64,000 nucleotides of DNA from Streptomyces stelliscabiei (GTDB lineage: Bacteria > Actinomycetota > Actinomycetes > Streptomycetales > Streptomycetaceae), in the NCBI RefSeq assembly GCF_014873495.1, contig NZ_JADBGF010000001.1, positions 8,370,001-8,434,000 of the forward strand. The letters are read 5' to 3'. Under the pieces are notes generated by a model. It was not told where the DNA came from, searched no databases, and saw nothing but the letters and a program-made list of their open reading frames with translations. Below are positions 8,234 through 15,789 of the stretch, piece by piece (the first letter of the stretch is position 1; every line of letters starts with the position of its first letter). The position numbers and the translations under genes are program-made.

Positions 8234-9298
8234 TCAGAGGCCCGTGCCTGCCACGGGGTTGTCCTCCCACTTGTCGGAGTCTTCGAAGTAGCCGAGGAGG
8301 GCCTTGCTGCCGTCGGCCCATCCGCCGTGCCGGCCGATGCGTACGAGGTCGTGCCCGGCCTTCCTGGCGGCTGTCGCGAATCCCCGGCGGAGACTGTGTC
8401 CAGTCCACTGGCCTTCAAGGTCGGCCGCCCCGGCGGTCCGCTCGACGACCTGGGCGGCGGCCTGGGCCGTGAGGCGCCCGGCAGGATCGCCGATCGGTAC
8501 GCCACGGCGGTACATCGGAGGCGCGATACGCCCGTGCCGGTCGATCCGGACGAACAGCGGACCCTCGGTCCGGCCCACTTCCGCCAAGGCTTCCCGCAGG
8601 GCACGGACGGCGCGCACCGGGCAGGTGGCCGGGTTGGATCCGTACGGCACGGCGGAGTCCGTGAACGCCTTGATCTTCCGCCGGTAGACGGAGGCCTCGA
8701 TGCCCCGCTCGGTCTCGGGGGCGTCCGCCAGGTCGAGGGCCGCCAGCTCGGAGACGCGGGCGGCCGTGGCGTAGCCGAGCAGCAGCAGGGCGGCATCGCG
8801 CTTGCCGATGAGCGTGTCCCGGTCGAGGGTGGCGAGCATCGCCCGGAGCGCCGAGGGCACGGCCGGCTGCGCCTTGCGGGCTTTGGCGGCCGGGTCCTTG
8901 GCGCGGGCGAGGCGGTCGCGGTAGCCGCGCAGCACGATGCGGGCACCCTTGGTCGACGGGGGTACGACGTTCGCCGCGGCGTGTGCGGTGCGGATGGCGG
9001 CGACGGCCCGCTCGATGGAACTCGGGGAGTACGGGCGTCCAGTCTTCGGGCGCGGGGTGGTCGTGAGCGCGGTGACGTACTCGACGACCGTCTCGGGTGC
9101 CGCGGGAAGCGGCCGGTGTCCGGTCGAAGCGCACCACGCGGTGAACGTCCCCCAGTCCGTGGAGTAGGCGCGGCGGGTTGAGTCGGCGGTGCCGGCGGCG
9201 AGCGCGTCACGGGCGGCACCGGACAGCGGCTGACTTTCGTTCAACATGCCTGCGGGAGGTACTTCGTCCCGGACGGCGACCTCGTAACTCTGGCTCAT
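8234..9298 (-). CDS. Tyrosine recombinase / phage-type integrase
   Basis: This 354-aa protein has an N-terminal SAM-like core-binding domain (STRRAYSTDWGTFTAWC) and a C-terminal catalytic domain. The catalytic set is visible: Arg in ATAARVSEL, a likely Lys in the YRRKIKAF strand, HSLRRG, GRHGGW and the Tyr of LLGYF near the C-terminus. It should cut and join specific DNA sites. A large serine integrase already sits at the element border, so this one may serve a different reaction such as inversion, dimer resolution or a nested element. ATG 9298 or an ATG 12 nt upstream could be used; neither has a good ribosome site. Confidence 0.85.
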   Translation of the reverse strand: MSQSYEVAVRDEVPPAGMLNESQPLSGAARDALAAGTADSTRRAYSTDWGTFTAWCASTGHRPLPAAPETVVEYVTALTTTPRPKTGRPYSPSSIERAVAAIRTAHAAANVVPPSTKGARIVLRGYRDRLARAKDPAAKARKAQPAVPSALRAMLATLDRDTLIGKRDAALLLLGYATAARVSELAALDLADAPETERGIEASVYRRKIKAFTDSAVPYGSNPATCPVRAVRALREALAEVGRTEGPLFVRIDRHGRIAPPMYRRGVPIGDPAGRLTAQAAAQVVERTAGAADLEGQWTGHSLRRGFATAARKAGHDLVRIGRHGGWADGSKALLGYFEDSDKWEDNPVAGTGL

Positions 9299-9357
9299 GA
9301 GAAGGAACATTATCGTGAGTCAGGAAGTCAAGGGCGGCATTCGTCAGGCTGTAGCCC

Positions 9358-9908
9358 AGCCGTTACGGCTACGCGTGACAGACGCTCCCTGCCCGAGTAG
9401 CGTTACGGCTATGAGTGAGGAACAGTCCCCGGCCGTCTGCCCCATGTGCGATGCCGAGTTCAACGGCGCCGGCTTCCTCGTCGAGGGCGGCCGATCTAAG
9501 GGGCGTCGACGGTGGGGCGTACGGGAACTGATCTGTGAGCCCTGCTACCGGCTTGGCTGGCCCACCGTGGACGGCCGGTCCGTCACGGCCGCCGCGACAA
9601 CCCGCCAGCGCCCCAACTTCGAGTGGCACCGCCTCGTCGGCCGGGGCACCGAGCAGGCACCCGCCCCGTGCGAGGCGTGCGGACGGATGATCGTCCGGGC
9701 CAGCGACCCGCTACTGAAGCGGGTGACGTGCTCGCACTCCTGCTCTACGTCCCTCACGCGTACCCGTAACGGGGGTAAGGGGAGCGGGCGACCATGTGAG
9801 TCCTGCGGGGAGCCGGTGACGACCGGGCGGGCCGATTCCCGGTACTGCGGCTCAGCCTGTCGACAGAAGGCGTACCGGCAGCGACAGTCTCACGCACAGC
9901 CGTAACGC
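9358..9908. repeat. GCGTTACGGCT repeats flanking a zinc-finger gene
   Basis: CCGTTACGGCT (9360-9370, within the palindrome AGCCGTTACGGCT at 9358-9370) and GCGTTACGGCT (9400-9410) are direct copies. AGCCGTAACGC (9898-9908) is the inverted copy. The last two bracket the gene 9411-9905 almost exactly and lie next to the tyrosine recombinase. They could be recombinase arm or crossover sites, or operators. Confidence 0.5.
9411..9905 (+). CDS. Multi-zinc-finger protein next to the tyrosine recombinase
   Basis: A 164-aa protein with several Cys pairs: CPMC near residue 12, CEPC near 43, CEAC near 85, CSHSC near 104 and a C-terminal CESC...YCGSACRQKAYRQRQ motif. The last motif resembles zinc fingers that bind nucleic acid and is frequent in Streptomyces mobile elements. 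The start MSEEQ is preferred because the sequence before it is repeat DNA, although no clear ribosome site is seen. It is divergent from the recombinase and bounded by inverted 11-mers. Confidence 0.75.
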   Translation: MSEEQSPAVCPMCDAEFNGAGFLVEGGRSKGRRRWGVRELICEPCYRLGWPTVDGRSVTAAATTRQRPNFEWHRLVGRGTEQAPAPCEACGRMIVRASDPLLKRVTCSHSCSTSLTRTRNGGKGSGRPCESCGEPVTTGRADSRYCGSACRQKAYRQRQSHAQP

Positions 9909-9910
9909 AT

Positions 9911-9949
9911 AAATGCGCCCGGCCGCCGTGGAGGCGACCGGGCGCAAAT
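9911..9949. terminator. Bidirectional terminator
   Basis: AAATGCGCCCGG...GCC pairs with GGC...CCGGGCGCAAATT around a short GTGGA loop, leaving A-rich and T-rich flanks. It lies between the convergent genes ending at 9905 and 9965. Confidence 0.8.
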
Positions 9950-9964
9950 TCAGCAGGCGATGAT

Positions 9965-10447
9965 TTACGACGCGGTAGGCCAAGGGGTCGTCCGCCGGTA
10001 CTGCTGCGCCACCCGCTCCGTGTACTGGTGCACCTGCGACGGCGCGGCCGCCTGCCCGACGCTCCTGTGAGCCGCCAGCGTCGCCGCATGCTCAGCCTGC
10101 TGCCGCTCACGCTCCCGGCGGGCGTACAACTCGGCCGTCGTCACCGGCACCTCGTCACCCTCCTCCTCGTCGACGAGAACCTCCTCGTCGTACTCCTCAT
10201 CCTCGTCGACAGGCTCGTCCTCGGCCGCGATGACGCCGCGCGCCCGAAGCTCGCCCAGCCGCGCCTGCTGGCGCAGAGCCTCGTCCGCGCGGTAGCCGGG
10301 CAGGATCCGGGCCGCGATCCGCTCGGCGGTCGACTGCCCGCCCCCGGTGCCGGCCTGCTCTGCGGGCCGCCCTTCCGTACTCGCCCGGATCCGTTCGGCG
10401 TGCGCGACGGCGGTCGGTGTGGCCGGCGGGCCCATTCGATTCGTCAT
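9965..10447 (-). CDS. Hypothetical element protein with acidic middle segment
   Basis: This is a 160-aa hydrophilic protein. It has a run of Asp/Glu around residues 75-100 and Arg/Gln-rich helices toward the end. ATG 10447 is preceded by GGAG at a good distance. It is the last gene of a leftward series of small proteins running from 13390 to 9965 and is followed by a terminator. No family was recognised; scaffold-like or accessory roles are possible but unsupported. Confidence 0.7.
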   Translation of the reverse strand: MTNRMGPPATPTAVAHAERIRASTEGRPAEQAGTGGGQSTAERIAARILPGYRADEALRQQARLGELRARGVIAAEDEPVDEDEEYDEEVLVDEEEGDEVPVTTAELYARRERERQQAEHAATLAAHRSVGQAAAPSQVHQYTERVAQQYRRTTPWPTAS

Positions 10448-10507
10448 GTTCTTCTCCTCAGCTTCTTCTCCGGGGTGGGGTACGGACTGGCCCGTACCCC
10501 CGTCAGG

Positions 10508-10768
10508 TCATGCGGCGTCGGGCGGTCCGTCGTCCTCGGGGCTGTGCCCGAGCCGGTCGAGGAGCCGCTGTTCCCACGGCTTCCTCGGCGGTCGTACGGC
10601 CGTGTGCGCCTCGCGAACGGTCTCCGGGTCGGGCGTACGGCCCTGGGCCCGGTCGATGACCGCACGCGCCCACGGCGCCCGTACTGGCTCCTCGGCGTTC
10701 TCCTCGACGGGCGCGGGCCGGCCCGCCGCGCGGGCCGCCACCCGCTCCGCCCAATCCTGTCCAGCCAT
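10508..10768 (-). CDS. Hypothetical element protein
   Basis: An 86-aa protein beginning MAGQDWAERVAARAAGRPAP. ATG 10768 follows a GAGAGG site by 7 nt. It is hydrophilic, contains two WxxR/Q-type segments, and has no cysteine or membrane segment. The middle (APWARAVIDRAQG, then PPRKPWEQRLLDRLG) looks like two short helices joined by a proline-rich linker. It sits between other small leftward genes of the element and has no recognised function. Confidence 0.6.
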   Translation of the reverse strand: MAGQDWAERVAARAAGRPAPVEENAEEPVRAPWARAVIDRAQGRTPDPETVREAHTAVRPPRKPWEQRLLDRLGHSPEDDGPPDAA

Positions 10769-10794
10769 GCGGTTACCTCTCTCGCTTCCGGTGG

Positions 10795-11265
10795 TCACTC
10801 GACGTCTTCGGGCAGCGCGTCGGCGGCTTCGCGGACCTGGCCGACGGCGAACATCGCGCGCAGCCGCCCCGGGGTCTGGTCGCCGCGCTCGGTGTTGACC
10901 GTCGGCCGGCCCGGCCGCACGCTGCCCCATACCGCGGCGTGCCTGGCCGCCGCCCGCAGCTCGGCCTCGGCCTGCGCCAGATGCTCACGGGCCTTCTCGA
11001 CGCACGCGGCGAACGCGGCGTTGGAGTGGTCACGGATCGCGGACGGCTGCGCCCTGGTGGCTTCGCACAGTGCCGTGTGCGCGGCCTGGGCGTCGGCGAC
11101 AGCCTTGTCCGCGACCGGCTTCAGGGTGTGCTTGTCGGCGACGGCCGCGACGTTCACCGCCCGCCGCGCCTCACCGGCTGCGAGCTGCGCGGCCTCGTAC
11201 TCCTTGAATGCCGGGCGGAGCGCTTCCGGCAGTTGTTCGGCCTTGATCGTGACGGTGGTGGACAT
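10795..11265 (-). CDS. Hypothetical helical element protein
   Basis: A 156-aa, alanine-rich, almost wholly helical protein beginning MSTTVTIKAEQLPEALRPAF. A clear AAGGAG precedes the ATG. Heptad-like spacing through residues 30-110 suggests a coiled coil and oligomer formation. It is flanked by similar small leftward genes at close spacing. The family is not recognised. Confidence 0.7.
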   Translation of the reverse strand: MSTTVTIKAEQLPEALRPAFKEYEAAQLAAGEARRAVNVAAVADKHTLKPVADKAVADAQAAHTALCEATRAQPSAIRDHSNAAFAACVEKAREHLAQAEAELRAAARHAAVWGSVRPGRPTVNTERGDQTPGRLRAMFAVGQVREAADALPEDVE

Positions 11266-11279
11266 GGGTCTCCTTCGGT

Positions 11280-11465
11280 TCAGGCGCCGGAGGCGCTGAG
11301 GGTCTGGTTGCTGAGGGAGTCGGCAAGGTTGCGGAGCTTCTGGGCGTGCCGATACGCGAGGCCCTTCCGCCGGGCCGCAGCAAGTTCCGCGCGGCGCTGC
11401 TTCTCCGCCTCCGCCTTACGACGGGCCTGCTCGATCCGCTCGCGTACGACGTCGTTCACGTCCAC
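11280..11465 (-). CDS. Small basic helical protein
   Basis: A 61-aa protein dominated by a charged helix (VRERIEQARRKAEAEKQRRA) with many Lys and Arg. It overlaps the upstream gene. A GTG at 11465 or, more simply, the GTG at 11459 in a GTGA overlap with the upstream stop can serve as start. A nucleic-acid-binding role would fit the charge, but nothing identifies it. Confidence 0.6.
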   Translation of the reverse strand: MDVNDVVRERIEQARRKAEAEKQRRAELAAARRKGLAYRHAQKLRNLADSLSNQTLSASGA

Positions 11466-11770
11466 GGCTGCACCCCCGCATTCAGCCCCGCCTCGATGGC
11501 CGCGTTCCGGGCCTTCAACTCCGCGAGGAGAGCCGCGTACTCCTCCGCGTCACGGGCCCGCTCCTCCCGCGTCATCAGGCGGTGCTCGTCCAGCGGCGGC
11601 ACCGGCATTCCCGCCCGCCGCTTCCCCTCGATGGCCATCACGTACAGCTCGGGAAGCGGCTGCGCACCCATGGCGCACGCGGCCCTGTGATGCACACACA
11701 TCGGCTCGTCGTCCTCGCCCGGCCGCCCGAACTCCAGCCACTGCGCCGCAACGTTCAGGAAGTCGCCCAT
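11456..11770 (-). CDS. Hypothetical element protein
   Basis: This 104-aa protein begins MGDFLNVAAQWLEFG and is coupled by TGATG to the HGG-motif gene upstream. It contains MCVHHRAACAMG near residue 24, a possible metal site with two Cys and two His, and ends in a charged helix (TREERARDAEEYAALLAEL). The tight coupling suggests that it works with the HGG-motif protein. No family is recognised. Confidence 0.65.
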   Translation of the reverse strand: MGDFLNVAAQWLEFGRPGEDDEPMCVHHRAACAMGAQPLPELYVMAIEGKRRAGMPVPPLDEHRLMTREERARDAEEYAALLAELKARNAAIEAGLNAGVQPWT

Positions 11771-12312
11771 CAGCTCGGCCCGTCCACGAGACGCAGATGC
11801 TGGGCCGCCGCGCGCCGCGCATCGATCATTCGGTCCCCGCTCACACCGGCCGCGGTGAGCCCGGCCTCGATCGCGCCGATCACCGCCTCCGCCTGCCGTT
11901 CCGACACGGCCGTCAGCCGTTCGTCGATGTTGAGACGGGCGATCGTCGCCAGCACCGAGCACGCGCGGTCCGTTGCCCGCTCGAACAAGGTGACCTCGGC
12001 GCGCAGCTGCTCCGTGCCGTTCGCCGCACGGAAGCGGATGCTCTCCAGTTCGTTCACGAGGCGGGCGGTCGCCTCCTGCCAGGCGAGGACCTGCCCGCCG
12101 AGCTTCAGCAGGGCGGCGAGCGGGTCGCCGACGGGGGTGACGTCGAGGTCGGCGAGGAGCTTCTGCACGTCGGCTTCGGTCTGTCGGCGCACGGCCGCGG
12201 TCTTCGCCTGAGGTGAGGCGCCGCCGTGCATGCGGCAGCGGGTGGCCGCGTTCATCGGCGGGTTGGAGCAGGGCAAGCCGTCTCGGCAGCGGGCCCCGCA
12301 TGTCGTCGGCAT
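11770..12312 (-). CDS. HGGxS-motif protein, possibly terminase-small-like or DNA-binding
   Basis: A 180-aa protein whose N-terminus has CGARCRDGLPCSNPP followed by RCRMHGGAS. This Cys/His plus HGG signature is found in many phage and mobile-element proteins, some annotated near terminase genes. The rest is helical, with a segment that could form a coiled coil. ATG 12312 has a GGAGGA 6 nt upstream, which rules out the longer upstream frame with its repeated proline-rich ATG-containing leader. No large terminase gene is visible nearby, so the terminase link is weak. Confidence 0.7.
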   Translation of the reverse strand: MPTTCGARCRDGLPCSNPPMNAATRCRMHGGASPQAKTAAVRRQTEADVQKLLADLDVTPVGDPLAALLKLGGQVLAWQEATARLVNELESIRFRAANGTEQLRAEVTLFERATDRACSVLATIARLNIDERLTAVSERQAEAVIGAIEAGLTAAGVSGDRMIDARRAAAQHLRLVDGPS

Positions 12313-12475
12313 GGGTTCCTCCGGGGTGGTTGGTGGTCGGGGGTTGTCCATGGGTCTCCGGTTTTCGGGGGGTTCCATGGGTCGGTGGCCGGGTGATGCA
12401 TGGGGTCGGACCGTTTCGGGGCGTTGCATGGGGTGGGGGCCCGGCCGCCGCGACGACGACCAGGCCGGAGACGGG

Positions 12476-13114
12476 TCAGCCGGCCTGGCCGACGCTGGCG
12501 AGGAACTCGGCGTTCTTGACGGGATCCTGGAGTTCGCGGGCGTCGGCCTCCCACACGGCGCGCGTTCGAAGGACGTTGTCCCGGTGGTCGGCGCACGCCA
12601 CGGCCCGGAGGGTGCTGACTTCCGTCGGGCGCTGCTGGTCCACGGTGTTGCGCACAGCGATGACCGCAGGCTTGCGGCAACTGCCGTGTCCGTGGCTGCA
12701 CTCGCCAGTACGGACGGGGATGGTCTGCACGATGAACGTGGTGTCGCGGTCGTCGCCCAGCGGGATGACCGTGACCTGGTCGGTGCGGGTAAGGAGTTCG
12801 TCGACGTGGCACGGCTGGTCGAGCGGGCATCGGCACGCGAAGCGCACGTCGGCCTCGACGACGGCGGCCAGGCAGGCGAGGTCGGGGTTCTCGTCGAGGT
12901 GTTGGCGGTAGAGGCTGAGGGATTCGGCGAGGGTGTGCCGTACCCCGCAGATGGGGCATGGGGTCTTGCGGCCGTTGTCGACGGGGTGCGGGTTCGCGAA
13001 CGGCGACTCCGCCAGGTGTGGGCGTCGGCGTCCGGCCCAGTGGGCGCGGTCGGGCAGTTGGGGGTGGAACGTGTCGCCGGTCACCTGCACGCGGCGGGGG
13101 TGCGGGGTGTGCAT
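12476..13114 (-). CDS. Cysteine-rich hypothetical element protein
   Basis: A 212-aa protein with a strong GGAGGAG site before ATG 13114. It has CPICGVRHTLAE near residue 53, CRCPLDQPCHVDELL near 93 and a later CSHGHGSCRK. At least two metal sites are likely. This layout, a short proline-rich N-terminus followed by CPxCG, resembles other Streptomyces element proteins of unknown role. It lies between the HGG-motif gene and a 67-aa gene, all leftward. Confidence 0.7.
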   Translation of the reverse strand: MHTPHPRRVQVTGDTFHPQLPDRAHWAGRRRPHLAESPFANPHPVDNGRKTPCPICGVRHTLAESLSLYRQHLDENPDLACLAAVVEADVRFACRCPLDQPCHVDELLTRTDQVTVIPLGDDRDTTFIVQTIPVRTGECSHGHGSCRKPAVIAVRNTVDQQRPTEVSTLRAVACADHRDNVLRTRAVWEADARELQDPVKNAEFLASVGQAG

Positions 13115-13186
13115 CGGGTTCTCCTCCGTGGTGTCCTTGGGGGTGGCCGGCCCGGTTCCCGCGGGCCGGCCGTTCTCATGTGCGGG

Positions 13187-13390
13187 TCAGGCGCTGGGGA
13201 GTGGCAGCAGCGGCATCTCCATGACGTCGGCCGCCTTGATCAGGTCGGCGGCGATCCGTCGGGCCTGCTCTGGGGTGAACAGGAAGACGGGCGCCTCGGC
13301 CTCGATGCGGATGGATCGCTCGCTGGTCTCGGTGTCGATGACGGAGGCGACGTCGAGCGGGTCGCCGTGCCGGTCGGTGTGAGTGCTCAC
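13187..13390 (-). CDS. Small hypothetical protein
   Basis: A 67-aa protein starting at GTG 13390 with AAGGAG 8 nt upstream. The middle (FLFTPEQARRIAADLIKAADVMEM) matches the pattern of small Streptomyces proteins in which a short beta segment precedes an amphipathic helix. It is the first gene after the iteron region and may be transcribed through it. The function is unknown. Confidence 0.65.
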   Translation of the reverse strand: MSTHTDRHGDPLDVASVIDTETSERSIRIEAEAPVFLFTPEQARRIAADLIKAADVMEMPLLPLPSA

Positions 13391-13511
13391 GGTGCTGCTC
13401 CTTCGGGTTGGTTGGGCGTCGCGTTGGTTGGCCGGCCGCCGGGTGACGGCCGGAAGTCAGGGGTCAGGGTTCGGGAGGATGCCGATCGCCCTGTACGTAA
13501 AGGGGAATGAA

Positions 13512-13696
13512 TGACATACATGGCAAACATGGGGATGACCTGCGGTTTTGAGGTGACATTTATGGGTGACACGCGGTGACACGGATGGCATGAATGGCTG
13601 TCCATGCGTGTCACCATGCGTGCCATGTTTGTCACCTGACCCGTATGGCATCGCCGCAGGTCACGGCCATGTCTGTCATTCGTGCCATGTGTGCCA
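13512..13696. repeat. Iteron array, candidate replication origin
   Basis: Eight copies of a 14-bp motif close to TGACANNNATGGCA occur in 185 bp. Forward copies start at 13512, 13554, 13577 and 13637; reverse copies start at 13600, 13621, 13665 and 13683. Neighbouring starts are mostly 16-28 bp apart, close to one and a half to two and a half helical turns. The region (13391-13717) has no convincing gene and is relatively AT-rich for this DNA. It lies directly downstream of a replicative-helicase-type ATPase gene. Together this is the usual picture of an iteron origin. Confidence 0.6.
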
Positions 13697-13717
13697 TGGG
13701 GGTAATGGGGCGGGCGT

Positions 13718-14983
13718 TCACGACTCGTTTCCGTCCTCGGCGAGGGCCTCCGGAAGGCTCCACGTGGAGCGCCGGTCCTTGCCGAATCCGGACTGCTGCA
13801 TCGACACCCCGAGCTTCCGGCGGGCGCGCTGGAGACTGGACTCGCTGATGCCGTCCTTCTTCGCCGCGATCTTGACGTCGGCCGCGAGGTCGGAGCCGCC
13901 CTGATCAGTGAGGTAGGCGCGCAGCCATACGACGGTTTCGTTCGTCTCACCGCGGTTGGTGTCCGGCATGGACTCGTCCCGCATGACCTCGCGCACGCTG
14001 GTCGTCGTCTCGCCGCCGAGGACGAACCGGGAGACGTGCGACGGACCCTCGTCGGTGTCGATCGTGACGGGCTGGATCGCGTACTCGTACGAGGGGAGCC
14101 CGAGCCGCCCGAGGTTGTTCTTCTCCAGCGACATGACGAACCGGTCGGGCTCGTCACGCTCGCCCTCTTCCTTGGCGAACGCGATCAGGCTGCGGATGAG
14201 CTGGCCGAAGGCGCCGGATCCTGCAACGCGGGCGAGCGGGTCCGCTGCCCCAGACTTCGTGAAGTGGGCCAGGCCCAGGATCGTGAAGCGGTGCCGGTCG
14301 GCCGCCTCGACGAGAGGCTCCAGCGCCTGCCGGACCTCGGCGGCCCGGTAGTCGTTGACGCCCTTGTCGATATACGACAGCAGCGGGTCCATGACGAGCA
14401 GGGCGACGCTGTGCCGCTCGGCTTCCTTCGCCAGCAGGGACGTGTCGATCGGGAGCGTGAGCCGGGCGTAGACCCGTTCTTCGTCCCGTACGGAGACGTG
14501 GAACACCATCTCCATGTCCGCTCCGGCGGCCAGCAGGCGGGGAGCGATGGTGAAGGACCATGAGTCCTCGGCAGCGGCGTAGATGACCGGGCGCGGCTTC
14601 CCGTACAGCTCGCCGGGCAGCGTGCCCGTCGTGATGCGCGCGGTCATCCACACGGCGAACTGCGACTTCCCGAGCCCCGGGCCCCCGGCTGCGATCGCCA
14701 GGGAGTGCAGGGGGATCCGGCCGTGGCTGGTCGGCGGCGCCCCTTCCGGGGTCGTGTCCCACAGCCAGCGGACCGGCCGGATCCGGATCCCCGAGGCGGG
14801 CCGCAGCAACAGGGCCCGCGGCTGTGCCTCAACTTCGGCATCGGCCGGACCGCTGCCCACAGGTGTGGAAATGGGTCCGGCCTGACACTGCACGTGCTGG
14901 CACGGCAGGTATTGCCCGTGCGACTCGCACATGCCGAGCGCCGCGCCCATAAGGTTCGCGGCCAGGTCGAAGGTGTCGGTCAC
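13718..14983 (-). CDS. RepA/DnaB-type P-loop ATPase, probable replicative helicase
   Basis: A 421-aa protein starting at GTG 14983, coupled by GTGA to the upstream gene. A short N-terminal Cys-containing part (CESHGQYLPCQHVQC) precedes a RecA-like domain with Walker A GGPGLGKSQ (near residue 93) and Walker B LLVMDP (near 200), as in AAA_25/RepA hexameric helicases. The C-terminal 70 residues look like a winged-helix (ADVKIAAKKDGISESSLQRA). It should load on or unwind DNA during element replication. The iteron array immediately downstream supports this. Confidence 0.85.
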   Translation of the reverse strand: MTDTFDLAANLMGAALGMCESHGQYLPCQHVQCQAGPISTPVGSGPADAEVEAQPRALLLRPASGIRIRPVRWLWDTTPEGAPPTSHGRIPLHSLAIAAGGPGLGKSQFAVWMTARITTGTLPGELYGKPRPVIYAAAEDSWSFTIAPRLLAAGADMEMVFHVSVRDEERVYARLTLPIDTSLLAKEAERHSVALLVMDPLLSYIDKGVNDYRAAEVRQALEPLVEAADRHRFTILGLAHFTKSGAADPLARVAGSGAFGQLIRSLIAFAKEEGERDEPDRFVMSLEKNNLGRLGLPSYEYAIQPVTIDTDEGPSHVSRFVLGGETTTSVREVMRDESMPDTNRGETNETVVWLRAYLTDQGGSDLAADVKIAAKKDGISESSLQRARRKLGVSMQQSGFGKDRRSTWSLPEALAEDGNES

Positions 14984-15396
14984 GCGGCCACGTCCGTCCG
15001 CTGGACGTCGACCTGACGGCCGTCCACGTGGCACCGATACCAGCCGGGCCGTCCCGGTAGCGCGATGGGCGGCCATCCGGGCGTGGCCTGAACGGGCTTG
15101 GCCGGCTTCAGCCGGGCCAGGGCATCGAGTTCGGCGAGGGTCCTCCGACCGGCCAGGGGCTCCCGGTTTCGGTATGCATCGCGGAACCAGGTCATCAGCT
15201 CTTGTTCGTCTCCGTAGCGGCGCCACATTTCGGCGGCCGTGATCATGGCGGCGGCCTTGCGTGGGTCGCCGTTGGGGAGTTCCTGCCACTCGCGATTTCC
15301 GTACTTGGGCGGGTCGCCTTGGCCGTCGAGGAGTTCGCTGACCCTGGCGGATGCCCACAGGCTGACCGGGTCGGCGTCGCGGGAGATCTGGCTCAT
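14980..15396 (-). CDS. Hypothetical protein, DUF2742-like
   Basis: A 138-aa protein beginning MSQISRDADPVSLWASARV. The segment PKYGNREWQELPNGDPRKAAA with a following AAEMWRRYGDE resembles DUF2742-type phage proteins of actinobacteria; I make this match from memory. The ATG has GGAGG 7 nt upstream and overlaps the preceding stop (ATGA); the end overlaps the helicase start. The overlaps place it in the replication operon. A role in helicase loading is possible but not shown. Confidence 0.7.
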   Translation of the reverse strand: MSQISRDADPVSLWASARVSELLDGQGDPPKYGNREWQELPNGDPRKAAAMITAAEMWRRYGDEQELMTWFRDAYRNREPLAGRRTLAELDALARLKPAKPVQATPGWPPIALPGRPGWYRCHVDGRQVDVQRTDVAA

Positions 15397-15626
15397 CGCT
15401 GCACCTCCCGCTCGTTGATGACCTTGTCGGCGGTCATCTGGACCTCTGCGGAGATCCGGCGGGCGGTGGTCCGTACGAGGTGCGGAGAGGGCTGCTCGCC
15501 GAGAATCTGCTGTACGGCTTCGCGGAGTTGGGTCCAGGGTGCGCGGGCAGCGGCGAGGGCGGAGCGGAGGGTTTCGGTACCCGCAGGGGTGCCGTCGGCG
15601 GCGGCCGCCGGCTGGTCGTTCTTCAC
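15393..15626 (-). CDS. Small helical protein of the replication operon
   Basis: A 77-aa protein starting at GTG 15626, with AAGGA 6 nt upstream. It begins VKNDQPAAAADG and is mostly one or two amphipathic helices. It overlaps the next gene by ATGA, so it is the first of three coupled genes ending with the helicase. No known domain. Confidence 0.6.
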   Translation of the reverse strand: MKNDQPAAAADGTPAGTETLRSALAAARAPWTQLREAVQQILGEQPSPHLVRTTARRISAEVQMTADKVINEREVQR

Positions 15627-15789
15627 GGTGCGTCCTTGGTCGCGAGGCGAAACCGGCCGGTGCGGGTTGGGTTTCGGAGATGAGGCGGCTTCGCGATGGG
15701 CGGATGCGGTCGTGCGGGTTGTGGGGCCCGGTCGCCGCACCCTCGCGCCAACCACGAGCAGGCGGCGGATACGGCGACCGGACGGCGGG

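Noticed and set aside
12313..12475. Leader with repeated CCCATG words upstream of the HGGxS gene, which could encode an N-terminal extension
   Set aside because: The strong GGAGGA site precedes ATG 12312, and the longer frame is low-complexity proline-rich sequence without conservation signs.
13457..13904. Reading frames across the iteron region rich in His, Cys and Val
   Set aside because: They are translations of the 14-bp repeats in both orientations; no ribosome site or family match is seen.
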